Under the pieces are notes generated by a model. The model worked only from the letters and a program-made list of their open reading frames with translations. It was not told the DNA's origin and did not search any database. The position numbers and the translations under genes are program-made. A DNA stretch of 64,000 nucleotides from UBA2336 sp965227265 (lineage in GTDB: Bacteria; Bacteroidota; Bacteroidia; Cytophagales; Cyclobacteriaceae), in NCBI GenBank assembly GCA_965227265.1, contig OZ245738.1, positions 1,674,001 to 1,738,000 on the forward strand. The letters are read 5' to 3'. Below are positions 16,539-25,995 of the stretch, piece after piece (position 1 is the stretch's first letter; each line of letters opens with the position of its first letter).

Positions 16539-17777
16539 ATGAGCGTGGCTACACGGGCTTCACTTGACATTGAGAAAATCCGGAAGCAATTCCCGGTACT
16601 TCACCAGAAAGTGAACGGTCGTGATCTTGTTTATTTTGATAACGCAGCCACTAATCAAAAGCCAGAAGTTGTTATCAATGCATTAGTTGATTATTACAAA
16701 GGCTATAACGCAAACATTCATCGCGGAATTCATGCGCTGGCCGAGAAAGCCACAAAAGCGTATGAAGAAACACGCGCCTTAGCTAAAGCATTTATCAACG
16801 CGTCTTCTGAACAGGAAATTATTTTTGTAAGAGGTGTCACCGAAGCAATCAATCTTGTTGCAGCTTCTTATGGGAAAGCTTTCATTAAGGAAGGCGATGA
16901 AATTATTATTTCAGGATTGGAACATCATTCCAACATCGTGCCGTGGCAGTTTGTGTGTGAAGATCGAGGTGCAATTCTGAAAGTTATCAACGTCACTGAT
17001 TCAGGTGAGCTTGATATAGATCATTACAAAACTCTGCTGTCATCAAAAACTAAACTGGTTGCGGTTAACCATGCGTCAAACAGTTTAGGAACGATCAATC
17101 CCATCAAGCAAATCATTGATCTTGCACATGCGCATGGCGCTGTTACTTTGATTGATGGCGCGCAAGCTGGAGCTCATTTAGAAATCGATGTTCAATCCTT
17201 GAATTGTGATTTCTATTGCTTGTCATCACATAAAATGTTTGGTCCAACGGGCACTGGCATTCTTTACGGTAAAAAAGCTTTGCTTGAGCTAATGCCTCCT
17301 TATCAGGGCGGTGGTGAGATGATCAAATCCGTAACGTTTGAAAAAACTTCTTACAACGACCTTCCTTATAAGTTTGAAGCAGGCACTCCCAATATTGCTG
17401 ATGTAATCGCTTTCGGAAAAGCAATTGAATTTGTCAATCATATTGGAAAAGATGCTATGGCGGCTCATGAGCATGACCTTTTAGTGTATGCAACCGAGAA
17501 GATCAAAACCTTACCATACGTAAAAGTTATCGGTGAGGCAAAAGAAAAAGTTGGTGTCCTCTCCTTTTCAGTTGAAGGCATCCATCCTTTTGATATCGGG
17601 CAAATGCTTGACGCGCGCGGCATTGCCGTTCGCACCGGACATCATTGCACAGAACCATTAATGGCACGTTTTGGAATTGAAGGAACTGTACGCGCTTCAT
17701 TTAGCGTTTATAATACAAAAGCAGAAGTTGATCAGCTCATTGAAGGGCTTGATCGCATTATCAAATTCATGAAATAA
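16539..17777 (+). CDS. sufS: Cysteine desulfurase SufS (group II)
   Basis: 412 residues of the class V aminotransferase fold. The PLP-binding Lys232 lies in SSHKMFGPTG, and the active-site Cys370 lies in RTGHHC, as in group II (SufS/CsdA) enzymes. It takes sulfur from cysteine and passes it to SufE and then to the SufBCD scaffold. The sufE start codon follows the stop immediately. Confidence 0.97.
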   Translation: MSVATRASLDIEKIRKQFPVLHQKVNGRDLVYFDNAATNQKPEVVINALVDYYKGYNANIHRGIHALAEKATKAYEETRALAKAFINASSEQEIIFVRGVTEAINLVAASYGKAFIKEGDEIIISGLEHHSNIVPWQFVCEDRGAILKVINVTDSGELDIDHYKTLLSSKTKLVAVNHASNSLGTINPIKQIIDLAHAHGAVTLIDGAQAGAHLEIDVQSLNCDFYCLSSHKMFGPTGTGILYGKKALLELMPPYQGGGEMIKSVTFEKTSYNDLPYKFEAGTPNIADVIAFGKAIEFVNHIGKDAMAAHEHDLLVYATEKIKTLPYVKVIGEAKEKVGVLSFSVEGIHPFDIGQMLDARGIAVRTGHHCTEPLMARFGIEGTVRASFSVYNTKAEVDQLIEGLDRIIKFMK

Positions 17778-18218
17778 ATGGGTAAAACCATTTCCGATAT
17801 TCAGGACGAAATTATCAGCGAGTTTTCATTGCTCGATGGCGATATGGAGATGACGGTTTTCTATATCATGGAACTGGGTCAGAAGCTTGCGGAAATAAAT
17901 CCGGCAGACAAAACTGAGGATAATGAAGTTCGCGGCTGCCAATCAAAAGTCTGGTTAACCGCTAAGCAAGAAAATGATAAAGTGTTTTTCTCAGCCGACA
18001 GCAACACTGCTATCACAAAAGGACTCGTAAGCTTGCTGGTTAGAATTTTTAACGGACAATCGCCTGAAGCCATTCTGAAAGCCGACCTGTCCTTCATGAA
18101 TAAAATTGGCATGGAACGCTTTATCGGAACGCAACGTTCTAATGGCTTTGCGGCCATGATCAAGCAAATGAAACTTTATGCACTGGCGTTCAAAACCCAA
18201 CAGGAAGTAAAATCATGA
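17778..18218 (+). CDS. sufE: Sulfur acceptor protein SufE
   Basis: 146 residues of the SufE family. The acceptor Cys54 is in the conserved RGCQSKVW. It receives persulfide from SufS and delivers it to SufB. The start directly abuts the sufS stop, and the last four bases overlap the next gene (ATGA), which indicates coupled translation. Confidence 0.95.
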   Translation: MGKTISDIQDEIISEFSLLDGDMEMTVFYIMELGQKLAEINPADKTEDNEVRGCQSKVWLTAKQENDKVFFSADSNTAITKGLVSLLVRIFNGQSPEAILKADLSFMNKIGMERFIGTQRSNGFAAMIKQMKLYALAFKTQQEVKS

Positions 18219-18577
18219 GTGAAGAAGTAAAAAATAGCGAGCCTCAGACAGAAGTTTCAGCCTCAGTTTCAATGCCTGATCTGAAAGACAAGGTTCTGGC
18301 TGCCATCAAAACGGTTTACGATCCTGAAATCCCGGTTGATATTTATGAACTCGGCCTTATTTATGAGATCAGTGTATACCCGGTGAACAATGTATTTGTA
18401 TTGATGACGCTTACCTCACCTTCATGCCCATCGGCAGAGCAGATTCCGGGTGAAGTGAATCAAAAAATAAAGGCTATCGAAGGTGTAAATGACGTGAAGG
18501 TCGAGATTACCTTTGACCCGCCTTACACCCAGGAGATGATGAGCGAGGCTGCAAAGCTTGAACTAGGATTTATGTAA
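18215..18577 (+). CDS. MIP18/DUF59 family Fe-S assembly protein (SufT-like)
   Basis: 120 residues with the DUF59/MIP18 fold. It has DPEIPVDIYELGLIY near residues 41-55 and the conserved Cys motif TSPSCPSAEQIPGEV. Relatives (SufT, PaaD, human MIP18) help deliver Fe-S clusters to target proteins. It overlaps sufE by four bases and is part of the suf operon. Confidence 0.92.
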   Translation: MSEEVKNSEPQTEVSASVSMPDLKDKVLAAIKTVYDPEIPVDIYELGLIYEISVYPVNNVFVLMTLTSPSCPSAEQIPGEVNQKIKAIEGVNDVKVEITFDPPYTQEMMSEAAKLELGFM

Positions 18578-18608
18578 TTTTGTTTTACCTATAACTAACG
18601 ATAAAAAT

Positions 18609-19025
18609 ATGTATCCCGAACAATTAGTAGCGCCCATGCGCACGGATTTAACAGTAGCAGGTTTCAAGGAATTGAAGACTTCTGCTGATGTTGAAAACAC
18701 CCTCAAAGATCAAAAAGGAACGACTTTGGTGGTGATTAATTCGGTATGCGGATGCGCGGCTGGTGCAGCTCGTCCGGGTATAAAATGGGCATTGCAAAAC
18801 AGTTCTAAGAAGCCCGACCTGTTAACAACGGTTTTTGCCGGAGTTGATAAAGAGGCTGTAGCAAAAGCAAGAGAATATACACTTCCTTATCCGCCATCAT
18901 CACCTGCGATTGCGCTTTTTAAAGACGGTGAATTAGTTCACTTCGTGGAGCGCCATCATATTGAAGGCAGAAATTCTCAGATGATCGGCCAGCATTTGGT
19001 TGAGGTGTTTGAAGAGTATTGTTAA
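18609..19025 (+). CDS. BrxA/BrxB family bacilliredoxin
   Basis: 138 residues of the YphP/YqiW family with a thioredoxin-like fold. The CGC active-site motif is in NSVCGCAAGAARPG near residue 48. In Firmicutes these proteins remove bacillithiol from protein thiols. Here, next to suf, a role in thiol redox repair during Fe-S assembly is likely but is inference. It ends at a strong terminator. Confidence 0.9.
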   Translation: MYPEQLVAPMRTDLTVAGFKELKTSADVENTLKDQKGTTLVVINSVCGCAAGAARPGIKWALQNSSKKPDLLTTVFAGVDKEAVAKAREYTLPYPPSSPAIALFKDGELVHFVERHHIEGRNSQMIGQHLVEVFEEYC

Positions 19026-19047
19026 TTTGGTATTGATAAAGTTGAAG

Positions 19048-19075
19048 AGTCCTGTCAAAAGCAGGACTTTTTTAT
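19048..19075 (+). terminator. Terminator of the suf-bacilliredoxin operon
   Basis: AGTCCTG (19048-19054) pairs with CAGGACT (19062-19068), followed by TTTTTT-ATTT. It lies 23 bases after the bacilliredoxin stop. Confidence 0.9.
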
Positions 19076-19078
19076 TTC

Positions 19079-19212
19079 CGTCACTTCGAGCGTATAAAGT
19101 TTTCAGCAAGACGCAAGGTTGACCGCGAGAAGTCTCAGTCTCTTAATCCACACGAGATTTCTCGCGGAAAGAGCAGCATTTTATAGCTTCTCTTAGCTCT
19201 CTCGAAATGACG
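19079..19212. repeat. Palindromic intergenic element with CGTCA/TGACG ends
   Basis: About 134 bases open with CGTCACTTCGAG and close with CTCGAAATGACG. Inside are more inverted pieces (CGCGAGAAGTCTC with GAGATTTCTCGCG), so most of it can fold into one long hairpin. It separates the convergent bacilliredoxin and antiporter genes and encodes no protein. Similar CGTCA-ended elements flank the second GIY-YIG gene at 44 kb. Confidence 0.75.
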
Positions 19213-19216
19213 GAAG

Positions 19217-20800
19217 CTATTTTGCTTCCCGTTCCAAAATAAGTCGCGTCTCTTCCAGGTCAAGTTCGTTCTCAAGCCTCCTCAAAACCTCAAAGCTGAT
19301 CGTTCCTTCATTTCTCATTCTTAGGATAAGGCTACGCTCTTTATCAAGCAACTCTTGACGAATCCGTTGAATTTCAACGTACTGATCATCGTTTATCTTT
19401 TGATTCAGTTCATCACGCCTAAGTCGCTGAAAACGAATCTCATACTTAGTCTTGATTTGATTTAAGATTTCATCATTTAGCAAGGAATAATTCTCTTCGA
19501 TATGCTCGATTACAGACGATGTAACCTTGACCCGAACTTGATGTTCTTCGTCATCTTCTGTTTCATCGGTCTTGATGCCGAGCATTTTTATGAGCTTCGG
19601 TAAGGTAAGTCCTTGCAAAACCAGGGTTGAGAAGATTACACTGAATGTTAGGAAGATGATCAGATTTCGGTTTGGGAAAGCCTTGGTGTCGCTCATCATC
19701 AATGGTAAAGCCAATGCGGCTGCGAGAGAAACGATTCCTCTCATCCCCGACCACGCAACGATAGACACGAGCTTAAGATCGGGCGTGGGTTCTCTTTTCC
19801 GGATCTTTTTATTAATTCGAGGAATGTAAGTAGCTGGAAACACCCAGATAATCCTCACCACAATAACTGTAACGCTAACAATAGCCCCGTAAAGTAAGAG
19901 TGTGGAGAAAGGAATGTCGTTGATGTTCCGGAGAATTACAGGTAATTGCAATCCTATCAGGATGAAGATTATCCCATTCAAAATGAAGAGCACTGTGTTC
20001 CAAGTTCCGTTTGCCTGAAGTCGGGTTTGTTGTGAGAATACTTCCGATGAATGCCATGCGAGAAACAATCCCGAAGTAACGACTGCTAATACACCGGACA
20101 GATGAAACTCTTCCGCCATTAAATACGACACATAAGGTGCAAGAAATGTCAACGTAGTGTCACTTGTTGGGTTGTTAGGTGTAATCTTATGGATCCACAG
20201 GAAAATTTGTCCAACGATTAGACCGATGGCTATACCAGCAACAGCTACCCACAAAAATTGCAGTCCTGCTTCCCACAACACAAAGCTTCCAACCATTACC
20301 GCACCCACCGCATACTTATAGGCGATCAAGCCTGTGGCATCGTTTACCAGGCTTTCTCCTTCGAGAATGGTAATTACACGTCTTGGTACACCTAATCCTT
20401 TTGTAGCAGCGGTTGCAGCTACCGCGTCAGGTGGGGAGATGATTGCACCAAGTACAAATGCTTCCGGCCATCCAAAGCCCGGGATAAAAGTGTGTGTTAT
20501 CCAGGCAACTGCACAAGTAGTGAAGATAACACACCCAATTGCCAGCAGGCCGATTGGTCTTCGGGCTGCTTTAAAATCTGGCCACGAAGTTGACCAGGCA
20601 GCTGCATAGAGAACAGGTGGAAGAAATAACAGAAATATAACCTCAGGCTTTAAGGCAAAATCCGGAAGCCACGGAACAAGCCCGATTACAATCCCCACAA
20701 GTACCAGCAAAATAGGATGCGGAACTTTTATTTTGTTCGCTACCTCCGCCAGAATCGTGACAACTGCCAGGAGTAGTAATATGATCTCAATAGTATGCAT
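19217..20800 (-). CDS. Na+/H+ antiporter, CPA1 family
   Basis: 527 residues. About 12 hydrophobic segments occupy residues 1-410, with CPA1 signatures such as ISPPDAVAATAA (the ND/DD-type ion site region), EGESLVNDATGLI, and WSGMRGIVSLAAALALP. A charged, coiled-coil-like cytosolic tail of about 110 residues follows. It exchanges Na+ (or K+) for H+ at the inner membrane for pH and salt balance. It is divergent from porP and appears to be a single gene. Confidence 0.93.
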   Translation of the reverse strand: MHTIEIILLLLAVVTILAEVANKIKVPHPILLVLVGIVIGLVPWLPDFALKPEVIFLLFLPPVLYAAAWSTSWPDFKAARRPIGLLAIGCVIFTTCAVAWITHTFIPGFGWPEAFVLGAIISPPDAVAATAATKGLGVPRRVITILEGESLVNDATGLIAYKYAVGAVMVGSFVLWEAGLQFLWVAVAGIAIGLIVGQIFLWIHKITPNNPTSDTTLTFLAPYVSYLMAEEFHLSGVLAVVTSGLFLAWHSSEVFSQQTRLQANGTWNTVLFILNGIIFILIGLQLPVILRNINDIPFSTLLLYGAIVSVTVIVVRIIWVFPATYIPRINKKIRKREPTPDLKLVSIVAWSGMRGIVSLAAALALPLMMSDTKAFPNRNLIIFLTFSVIFSTLVLQGLTLPKLIKMLGIKTDETEDDEEHQVRVKVTSSVIEHIEENYSLLNDEILNQIKTKYEIRFQRLRRDELNQKINDDQYVEIQRIRQELLDKERSLILRMRNEGTISFEVLRRLENELDLEETRLILEREAK

Positions 20801-20887
20801 TCAGGTCTCTAATCAAACAGCCATTATAGGAAAATTAAATCCTAATCGCTATTTTTCCTAAATACTTGACCAAGCCCCATACCACGC

Positions 20888-21826
20888 ATGAATAGATTTT
20901 ACAGGTTCCTTTGTCTACTGATCCTGACTATCTCCGCAGCTACAACAGCGAATGCTCAGATCGACCCGCTTTATGCGCAGTATCTGAATAATCCTTTAGT
21001 GATTAACCCCGCTTACACAGGTCTTAATAAAGAGCTTAATGCATCTGTAAGTTTTCGTAAGCAGTGGGCAGGTTTTGAGGGCAGCCCTTCAACATTTAAT
21101 GCTACTATTCATACAAGCTTAGCAGATAACCGGATGGGTGCAGGGCTTATTATCGTGGCAGATCAGATTGGTGAGTATAAGAATACACTTGCTCTGGGAA
21201 CTTACAGCTATAAGATCCAAATGGACAGAACATTTATCTCTTTTGGCTTACAGGCAGGAGTTGCCAACTACCGGGGCGATAATTCTGAACTTAAAATTTA
21301 CGATGGAGGCGATGTTTACTTCGCAGAGAATATTAACACAACCAAGCCGGTTTTTGGCGCAGGGGTAATTTTAACTAATGACAATTTATTCCTTGGTCTG
21401 TCTGTGCCGCGTATGCTGAAAACAAAAGGAACTTACACCAGTGATGCCACCAGTAACACCGTTGAAGGTGATATCTATACTCAGCATTTTTACGCAATGG
21501 CTTCCTACATTCTATTCCTCAATGATCGTCTAAGATTAAAACCAGCGGTATTGTTAAAGTACGTTGATTCCAATCCTCTTTCCGTTGACGTAAATGCAGT
21601 GTTAAACATCGATGAGCGTTACGGTATTGGAGCGTTTACCCGTAATTTTAGTACGTATGGTTTCCTTGCTCAGGCAAGATTTGGCCCATCCTTCCGGTTT
21701 GCATATGCATTCGAACTCCCAACAGGAAAATCGGTGGGAACTAATTTTACTACACATGAGATCACGCTGGGGCTGAACGTAGCAGTATTTGGTTTCCACG
21801 ACATTCAGCGTGTGAACAGCTTCTAA
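20888..21826 (+). CDS. PorP/SprF family type IX secretion membrane protein
   Basis: 312 residues. A signal peptide (about 1-23, ending TANAQ) is followed by the family hallmark DPLYAQYLNNPLVINPAYTGLN and a series of beta strands typical of an outer-membrane barrel. Members are linked to type IX secretion and gliding, and often pair with individual large secreted adhesins. No such adhesin is adjacent. The last four bases overlap the end of the opposite-strand SDR gene. Confidence 0.92.
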   Translation: MNRFYRFLCLLILTISAATTANAQIDPLYAQYLNNPLVINPAYTGLNKELNASVSFRKQWAGFEGSPSTFNATIHTSLADNRMGAGLIIVADQIGEYKNTLALGTYSYKIQMDRTFISFGLQAGVANYRGDNSELKIYDGGDVYFAENINTTKPVFGAGVILTNDNLFLGLSVPRMLKTKGTYTSDATSNTVEGDIYTQHFYAMASYILFLNDRLRLKPAVLLKYVDSNPLSVDVNAVLNIDERYGIGAFTRNFSTYGFLAQARFGPSFRFAYAFELPTGKSVGTNFTTHEITLGLNVAVFGFHDIQRVNSF

Positions 21827-22743
21827 AAGCTAAAGCGATTAATAAACACTTGTAATTCCTCTTTTAAAGATTTCTGCGCAGCAATGCCAAGCTTTTCGTT
21901 GACAAGTTCATTGCGTTTTACATTGAGTTGATTCAGCTTAAGGTGCTGATTGATAAAGATAAACTCCATATCAGGAATCAATTGCTTCAGTTCGTCAACA
22001 ACATCGATAACTTTAATGTTTCGCTCCACCAAATTGTAGGTCCCGCCTGGAAGGTCAGTCTTTAGAACATTGGCTAGCGCTGTCGCAATGGAGTTAATGT
22101 GAATGAATGTCCGGGTCTGATTTCCATCTCCATGTACGGTAATCCTATTCTGAAAATTAGCTTCAAATACAAACTTGTTGATCACTGCATCGAAGCGCAT
22201 CCCACGGTTATAACCATACACATTTCCACATCGTAAAATGTATGTCTCCTTTTTATTCATCAAACGTTTTACATGATCCTCGCCCCGAAGCTTGGAGATG
22301 GCGTAAAACGTCTGTGGTTCTGGTAAAGATTGCTCATCAAAAACAACATCTGAATTACCATAAACACCTGAACTGCTGGTGTATATGAATTTCTTGACAT
22401 TACTTTCTTCAACAGCATAGACGAGCTCAGCCGTACCCCAATGATTGACCTGTTCAAACATATGACCTATGCCATTCGCAGATGCCGATGTAACTCTTGC
22501 CGCGAGATGATAAACTACGTCAATATCTTTTAGCACCTTCTTCAGGTGACGGGAATCAAGCAGCTCCCCTTTATAAAATTTGATCTTTTCAGAGCCTGAC
22601 TTTCGTCCACCCAAGAACATCCCATAATTCGGCCGGCTAAGGTTATCATAGATCACAATCTTCTTTACAGATTCATCAGCGGCTAGCCGGGCGACCAATT
22701 CCGTACCGATGTACCCTGCTCCTCCTGTTACTAAAATGTTCAT
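21823..22743 (-). CDS. NAD-dependent epimerase/dehydratase (extended SDR)
   Basis: 306 residues with a Rossmann fold. The nucleotide-binding motif GGAGYIG lies at 7-13, and the active-site YxxxK is present as YAISK (about 147-151) after a Ser-rich TSSSGVYG. The family interconverts or dehydrates nucleotide sugars, and the substrate is not evident. It begins three bases after the cysH stop and is probably cotranscribed with it. It converges with porP, with a four-base overlap of stops. Confidence 0.9.
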   Translation of the reverse strand: MNILVTGGAGYIGTELVARLAADESVKKIVIYDNLSRPNYGMFLGGRKSGSEKIKFYKGELLDSRHLKKVLKDIDVVYHLAARVTSASANGIGHMFEQVNHWGTAELVYAVEESNVKKFIYTSSSGVYGNSDVVFDEQSLPEPQTFYAISKLRGEDHVKRLMNKKETYILRCGNVYGYNRGMRFDAVINKFVFEANFQNRITVHGDGNQTRTFIHINSIATALANVLKTDLPGGTYNLVERNIKVIDVVDELKQLIPDMEFIFINQHLKLNQLNVKRNELVNEKLGIAAQKSLKEELQVFINRFSF

Positions 22744-22746
22744 AGC

Positions 22747-23403
22747 TTATTTGGTCACGAGTTCTGTGTGAAGACCACATTCTACTTTCTTCAAGCCATA
22801 CCAACGGGCTTCGCGTTCCTGCATGCCCGGATCAAGCCTGCGCGTGCAAGGCTCACAGCCGATGCTCACATAGCCCTTCTCTTCCAGCGGATGCTTGGGC
22901 AGATTAAACTCTTTCTGGTATTGCCAGATCATCTTTGAATTCCAGTCGAGCATAGGATGAAACCTGATGGTATTGTAAGGCGCTGGCTGCTCCACTTTCA
23001 TCGCGGCACGAACTGCGCTTTGATCGGCCCGAACGCCATTGATCCACACATCAAATGATCTGAGTATTCCATCCATAGGTTGGGTCTTATTCAGGTAGCA
23101 ACAATGATCAGGATCGGAAGCAAACAACAATCTGCCTTCAGAATCTACCTGCATATGCTTGGGCACTTCAGATTTAAGATCGAGGGTGTTCAGTTTAAAA
23201 GAATCCGTGATAAAGTCCCTGAACTGAATCGTTTCCGGGAAATGATAACCGGTATTAATGAAATAAACCGGGATAGAATTATCAATCCGGCTGATGATGT
23301 GCAGCATAACCAGACTATGTGACTGAAAAGACGAACTGGTAAACAGTTGTTTACCTTCCGATCTATACTTTTCGAGTTGCACTTTAATTTCTTCGAACGT
23401 CAC
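22747..23403 (-). CDS. cysH: Phosphoadenylyl-/adenylyl-sulfate reductase
   Basis: 218 residues of the PAPS/APS reductase family. It keeps the C-terminal catalytic ECGLH with Cys209. It also has the two cysteine pairs (DHCCYLNK and GCEPCT) that hold a 4Fe-4S cluster, so it resembles APS-type reductases rather than the cluster-free E. coli PAPS type. It reduces activated sulfate to sulfite in assimilation. No cysD/N or sulfite reductase genes are adjacent. Confidence 0.9.
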   Translation of the reverse strand: MTFEEIKVQLEKYRSEGKQLFTSSSFQSHSLVMLHIISRIDNSIPVYFINTGYHFPETIQFRDFITDSFKLNTLDLKSEVPKHMQVDSEGRLLFASDPDHCCYLNKTQPMDGILRSFDVWINGVRADQSAVRAAMKVEQPAPYNTIRFHPMLDWNSKMIWQYQKEFNLPKHPLEEKGYVSIGCEPCTRRLDPGMQEREARWYGLKKVECGLHTELVTK

Positions 23404-23491
23404 GATATCTGGTTTAAGACCACGATTTTACAAACATAAAGTTAGATTTATATAGTTCCATCCTTTATTTTTAACCGCCCAACCCCTGTTC

Positions 23492-24565
23492 ATGGATGCA
23501 TTAGCGCCTTTTTCGTGTACGTACTCGCCTCACATCCCTGAGCTGCTGCAAAAGCTAAATTGCTCGTTGGCCATTACAACCTATCAGGCCGGTAAAGTAA
23601 TTTTTATTAGTCCGAAAGATCGGGATCACCTCATTCAGCTGCCTCGTCAATTTCCAAAGCCCATGGGCATGGCGCTGCAAGGAAAGAAGATGGCGCTGGC
23701 AACCATTAGTGAGGTTGTCGTTCTTGCGAATGATACTGAACTTGCACAGACGTATCCCAAACAACCGGGAGTTTACGATGCCATGTTTCTTCCTCGATCA
23801 AGCTATTATACAGGCGAATCAGACATTCATGACTTGCACTGGACAACGAAAGGGCTTCTGGCCGTTAATACAAGATTCTCATGCCTTGCGTATATAAACG
23901 ATGCTTACAGCTTCACTCCTTTCTGGAAACCAGATTTTATAACGTCAATAACTTCCGAAGATCGCTGCCATTTGAATGGCCTTGCATTGAAAGATGATGT
24001 ACCCAAATACGTAACGGTATTGGGTAAAACAGATACCGTACAAGGCTGGCGTGCTACAAAAGCAAGTGGCGGTTGTATCATTGATATTACAACAAATGAA
24101 GTCGTTGTGGAAGGCCTTGGTATGCCTCACTCCCCAAGATTGTATAATGATAAGTTATATGTGCTGCTCTCTGCAACAGGCGAACTGGCGGAAGTTGACA
24201 TTAAAACTAAAAGTTATAAGGTATTAAGACAGCTTGATGGTTTCGTACGTGGTTTGGATCGCATAGGTGATTACATTTTCATTGGACTTTCAAAGCTCCG
24301 TCAAACCAGTACAGCTTTTGCTGATTTACCCATCGCCAAGCGATCAATCTTTTGTGGAATTGTAGTGATGCATCTGCCAACCAACAGTATTACAGGATAT
24401 ATCAAGTATGAGAATAGTGTGGAAGAAATTTATGACGTTAAAGTATTGCCGGGCATGCAGCGACCGGGAATATTAAATCATGAAAAGCCTGATCACAAGC
24501 TGGCGGTATCAACGCCTGAAAAAACTTTTTGGGGACAAATGAAACCAACAGATGACAAGGCCTGA
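23492..24565 (+). CDS. TIGR03032 (DUF4915) family protein
   Basis: 357 residues. The opening CSLAITTYQAGKVIFIS and the later HDLHWTTKGLLAVNTRFSCLA and HLNGLAL segments match my recollection of TIGR03032, a family of unknown biochemical function predicted to form a beta-propeller. There is no signal peptide. It overlaps the first acyl carrier protein gene by 14 bases and opens the ACP/P450 cluster, so a role with a carrier-bound intermediate is inferred. Confidence 0.8.
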   Translation: MDALAPFSCTYSPHIPELLQKLNCSLAITTYQAGKVIFISPKDRDHLIQLPRQFPKPMGMALQGKKMALATISEVVVLANDTELAQTYPKQPGVYDAMFLPRSSYYTGESDIHDLHWTTKGLLAVNTRFSCLAYINDAYSFTPFWKPDFITSITSEDRCHLNGLALKDDVPKYVTVLGKTDTVQGWRATKASGGCIIDITTNEVVVEGLGMPHSPRLYNDKLYVLLSATGELAEVDIKTKSYKVLRQLDGFVRGLDRIGDYIFIGLSKLRQTSTAFADLPIAKRSIFCGIVVMHLPTNSITGYIKYENSVEEIYDVKVLPGMQRPGILNHEKPDHKLAVSTPEKTFWGQMKPTDDKA

Positions 24566-24803
24566 GTTGCTAACGATTCTTAAAACACTCATTGTCGAGG
24601 AAACCGGCATTGAAGCAAAAGATATTGCCGACACCGATACATTTTTTAACCTCGGGCTTGATTCGATAAGCTGCATCTACTTGCTGGATAAGCTTGAAAA
24701 GAAACTCACCCTGGAATTAAATCCGATTCACTTTTGGGATTATCCTTCACTCGATACCTATACCGATTTTTTACTTCAGGAAATGATAGCCGATGGCAAG
24801 TGA
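24552..24803 (+). CDS. Acyl carrier protein (first copy of the cluster)
   Basis: 83 residues. Phosphopantetheine would attach to Ser38 in NLGLDSIS, followed by the usual helix (LLDKLEKKLTLEL). It overlaps the TIGR03032 gene upstream and the P450 gene downstream (11 bases), so the three should be translated together. It is not the housekeeping AcpP type, since it lacks the usual fab neighbours and acidic helix II. It probably carries a dedicated acyl or aminoacyl substrate. Confidence 0.88.
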   Translation: MTRPELLTILKTLIVEETGIEAKDIADTDTFFNLGLDSISCIYLLDKLEKKLTLELNPIHFWDYPSLDTYTDFLLQEMIADGK

Positions 24804-25995
24804 GCACCTTTGGAAACCGTTCGATAGAACACACATTGCAAATCCGTATGCGATGTATAAACGCTTACGTGAGGAAGATCCAGTTCACTTCTCTCAAACG
24901 GGTGAATGGATTATCACGCGCTATGAGGATACCCGGAATATTATAAGAAGCACCGACTTTCTGGCGGGAAATCGATTTACGTGGCTGAAAAAAGGTATAA
25001 ATTATTTCAAATATAAAGACCTGGATTTCAGTAACATTGAAGACGCTATGCGAGGGTTTCTTCTGTTTATCAATCCTCCGCATCATACGCGCATCCGCAA
25101 GTTCATTCACCAGGTTTGGAATACGCGCGAAGTGGAGGGCATTATTAAAAAAAACCTGGAAACTCTTCTTCCTGCTAAATCCGATTCATTCGATTTGATC
25201 AAAGATTTAGGGAAGCCTCTGCCTGCCATGACCATCGGTAAAATTCTTGGTTTGCCGGAAGAAGATTATACCTACTTAAAAGAGCAAGGTTCCGTTATGA
25301 TCAAGGCGCTTGATCTTTATATTTCATTTAAAGACATTGTACGCATTAATGAAGCAGCCGGAAATTTCATTGCTTACTTTAAAAAAGTTATTGCAGCGAA
25401 AGAGAAAAACCCGGATGAAGGAATCATCAGCAGATTGATTCACATGAACAAGGAAGAAAATGTGCTCGATGGCGAGGAGTTGGTATCATCTTGTATTCTG
25501 CTTTTTATTGCCGGAGAAGAAACTTCTGTGAGCTTGATGGGCACAGGGCTTTATAATCTTATCTCCCGCCCTGACGATCTCAATTTGCTTCGCAGCAATC
25601 CTGAGAAAATTCCCGCAGCGATTGAAGAATTATTACGCTTTGATGCACCCGTTCAAATCGTTGGTCGTGTTGCCGGGAAAGATTATGAAGTTGGCGGAAA
25701 AACTATTAAACAAGGCGATACCTTAACGATATGTCTCGGTTCTGCAAATCGTGATCCGGAAGTTTTTGAAAAGGCAGATGAATTTGTAATTGATCGAAAT
25801 CCCAACAAGCATCTTGGCTTCGGTGCTGGTGCGCACTATTGCCTCGGTGATTGGCTGGCACGTATTCAAACACAAATGATGTTAAGCACAGTACTTGAAC
25901 GCTACAAATCCATTGAATTGCTTAACCCTAATCCTCAATGGAATAACAACCTCGCGATTCGGTGTCTTATTGAGCTGCCTGCAAAACTCAAATAA
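24793..25995 (+). CDS. Cytochrome P450
   Basis: 400 residues, a soluble bacterial class P450. The I helix carries FIAGEETSVSLMG, the ExxR is EELLR (about residue 280), and the haem-ligand loop is FGAGAHYCLGDWLAR with the Cys at about residue 350. The ATG overlaps the ACP gene by 11 bases. P450s next to stand-alone carrier proteins often hydroxylate a substrate tethered to the carrier, and that role is inferred here. No ferredoxin or reductase lies nearby. Its stop overlaps the stop of the opposite-strand gene by eight bases. Confidence 0.92.
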   Translation: MASEHLWKPFDRTHIANPYAMYKRLREEDPVHFSQTGEWIITRYEDTRNIIRSTDFLAGNRFTWLKKGINYFKYKDLDFSNIEDAMRGFLLFINPPHHTRIRKFIHQVWNTREVEGIIKKNLETLLPAKSDSFDLIKDLGKPLPAMTIGKILGLPEEDYTYLKEQGSVMIKALDLYISFKDIVRINEAAGNFIAYFKKVIAAKEKNPDEGIISRLIHMNKEENVLDGEELVSSCILLFIAGEETSVSLMGTGLYNLISRPDDLNLLRSNPEKIPAAIEELLRFDAPVQIVGRVAGKDYEVGGKTIKQGDTLTICLGSANRDPEVFEKADEFVIDRNPNKHLGFGAGAHYCLGDWLARIQTQMMLSTVLERYKSIELLNPNPQWNNNLAIRCLIELPAKLK

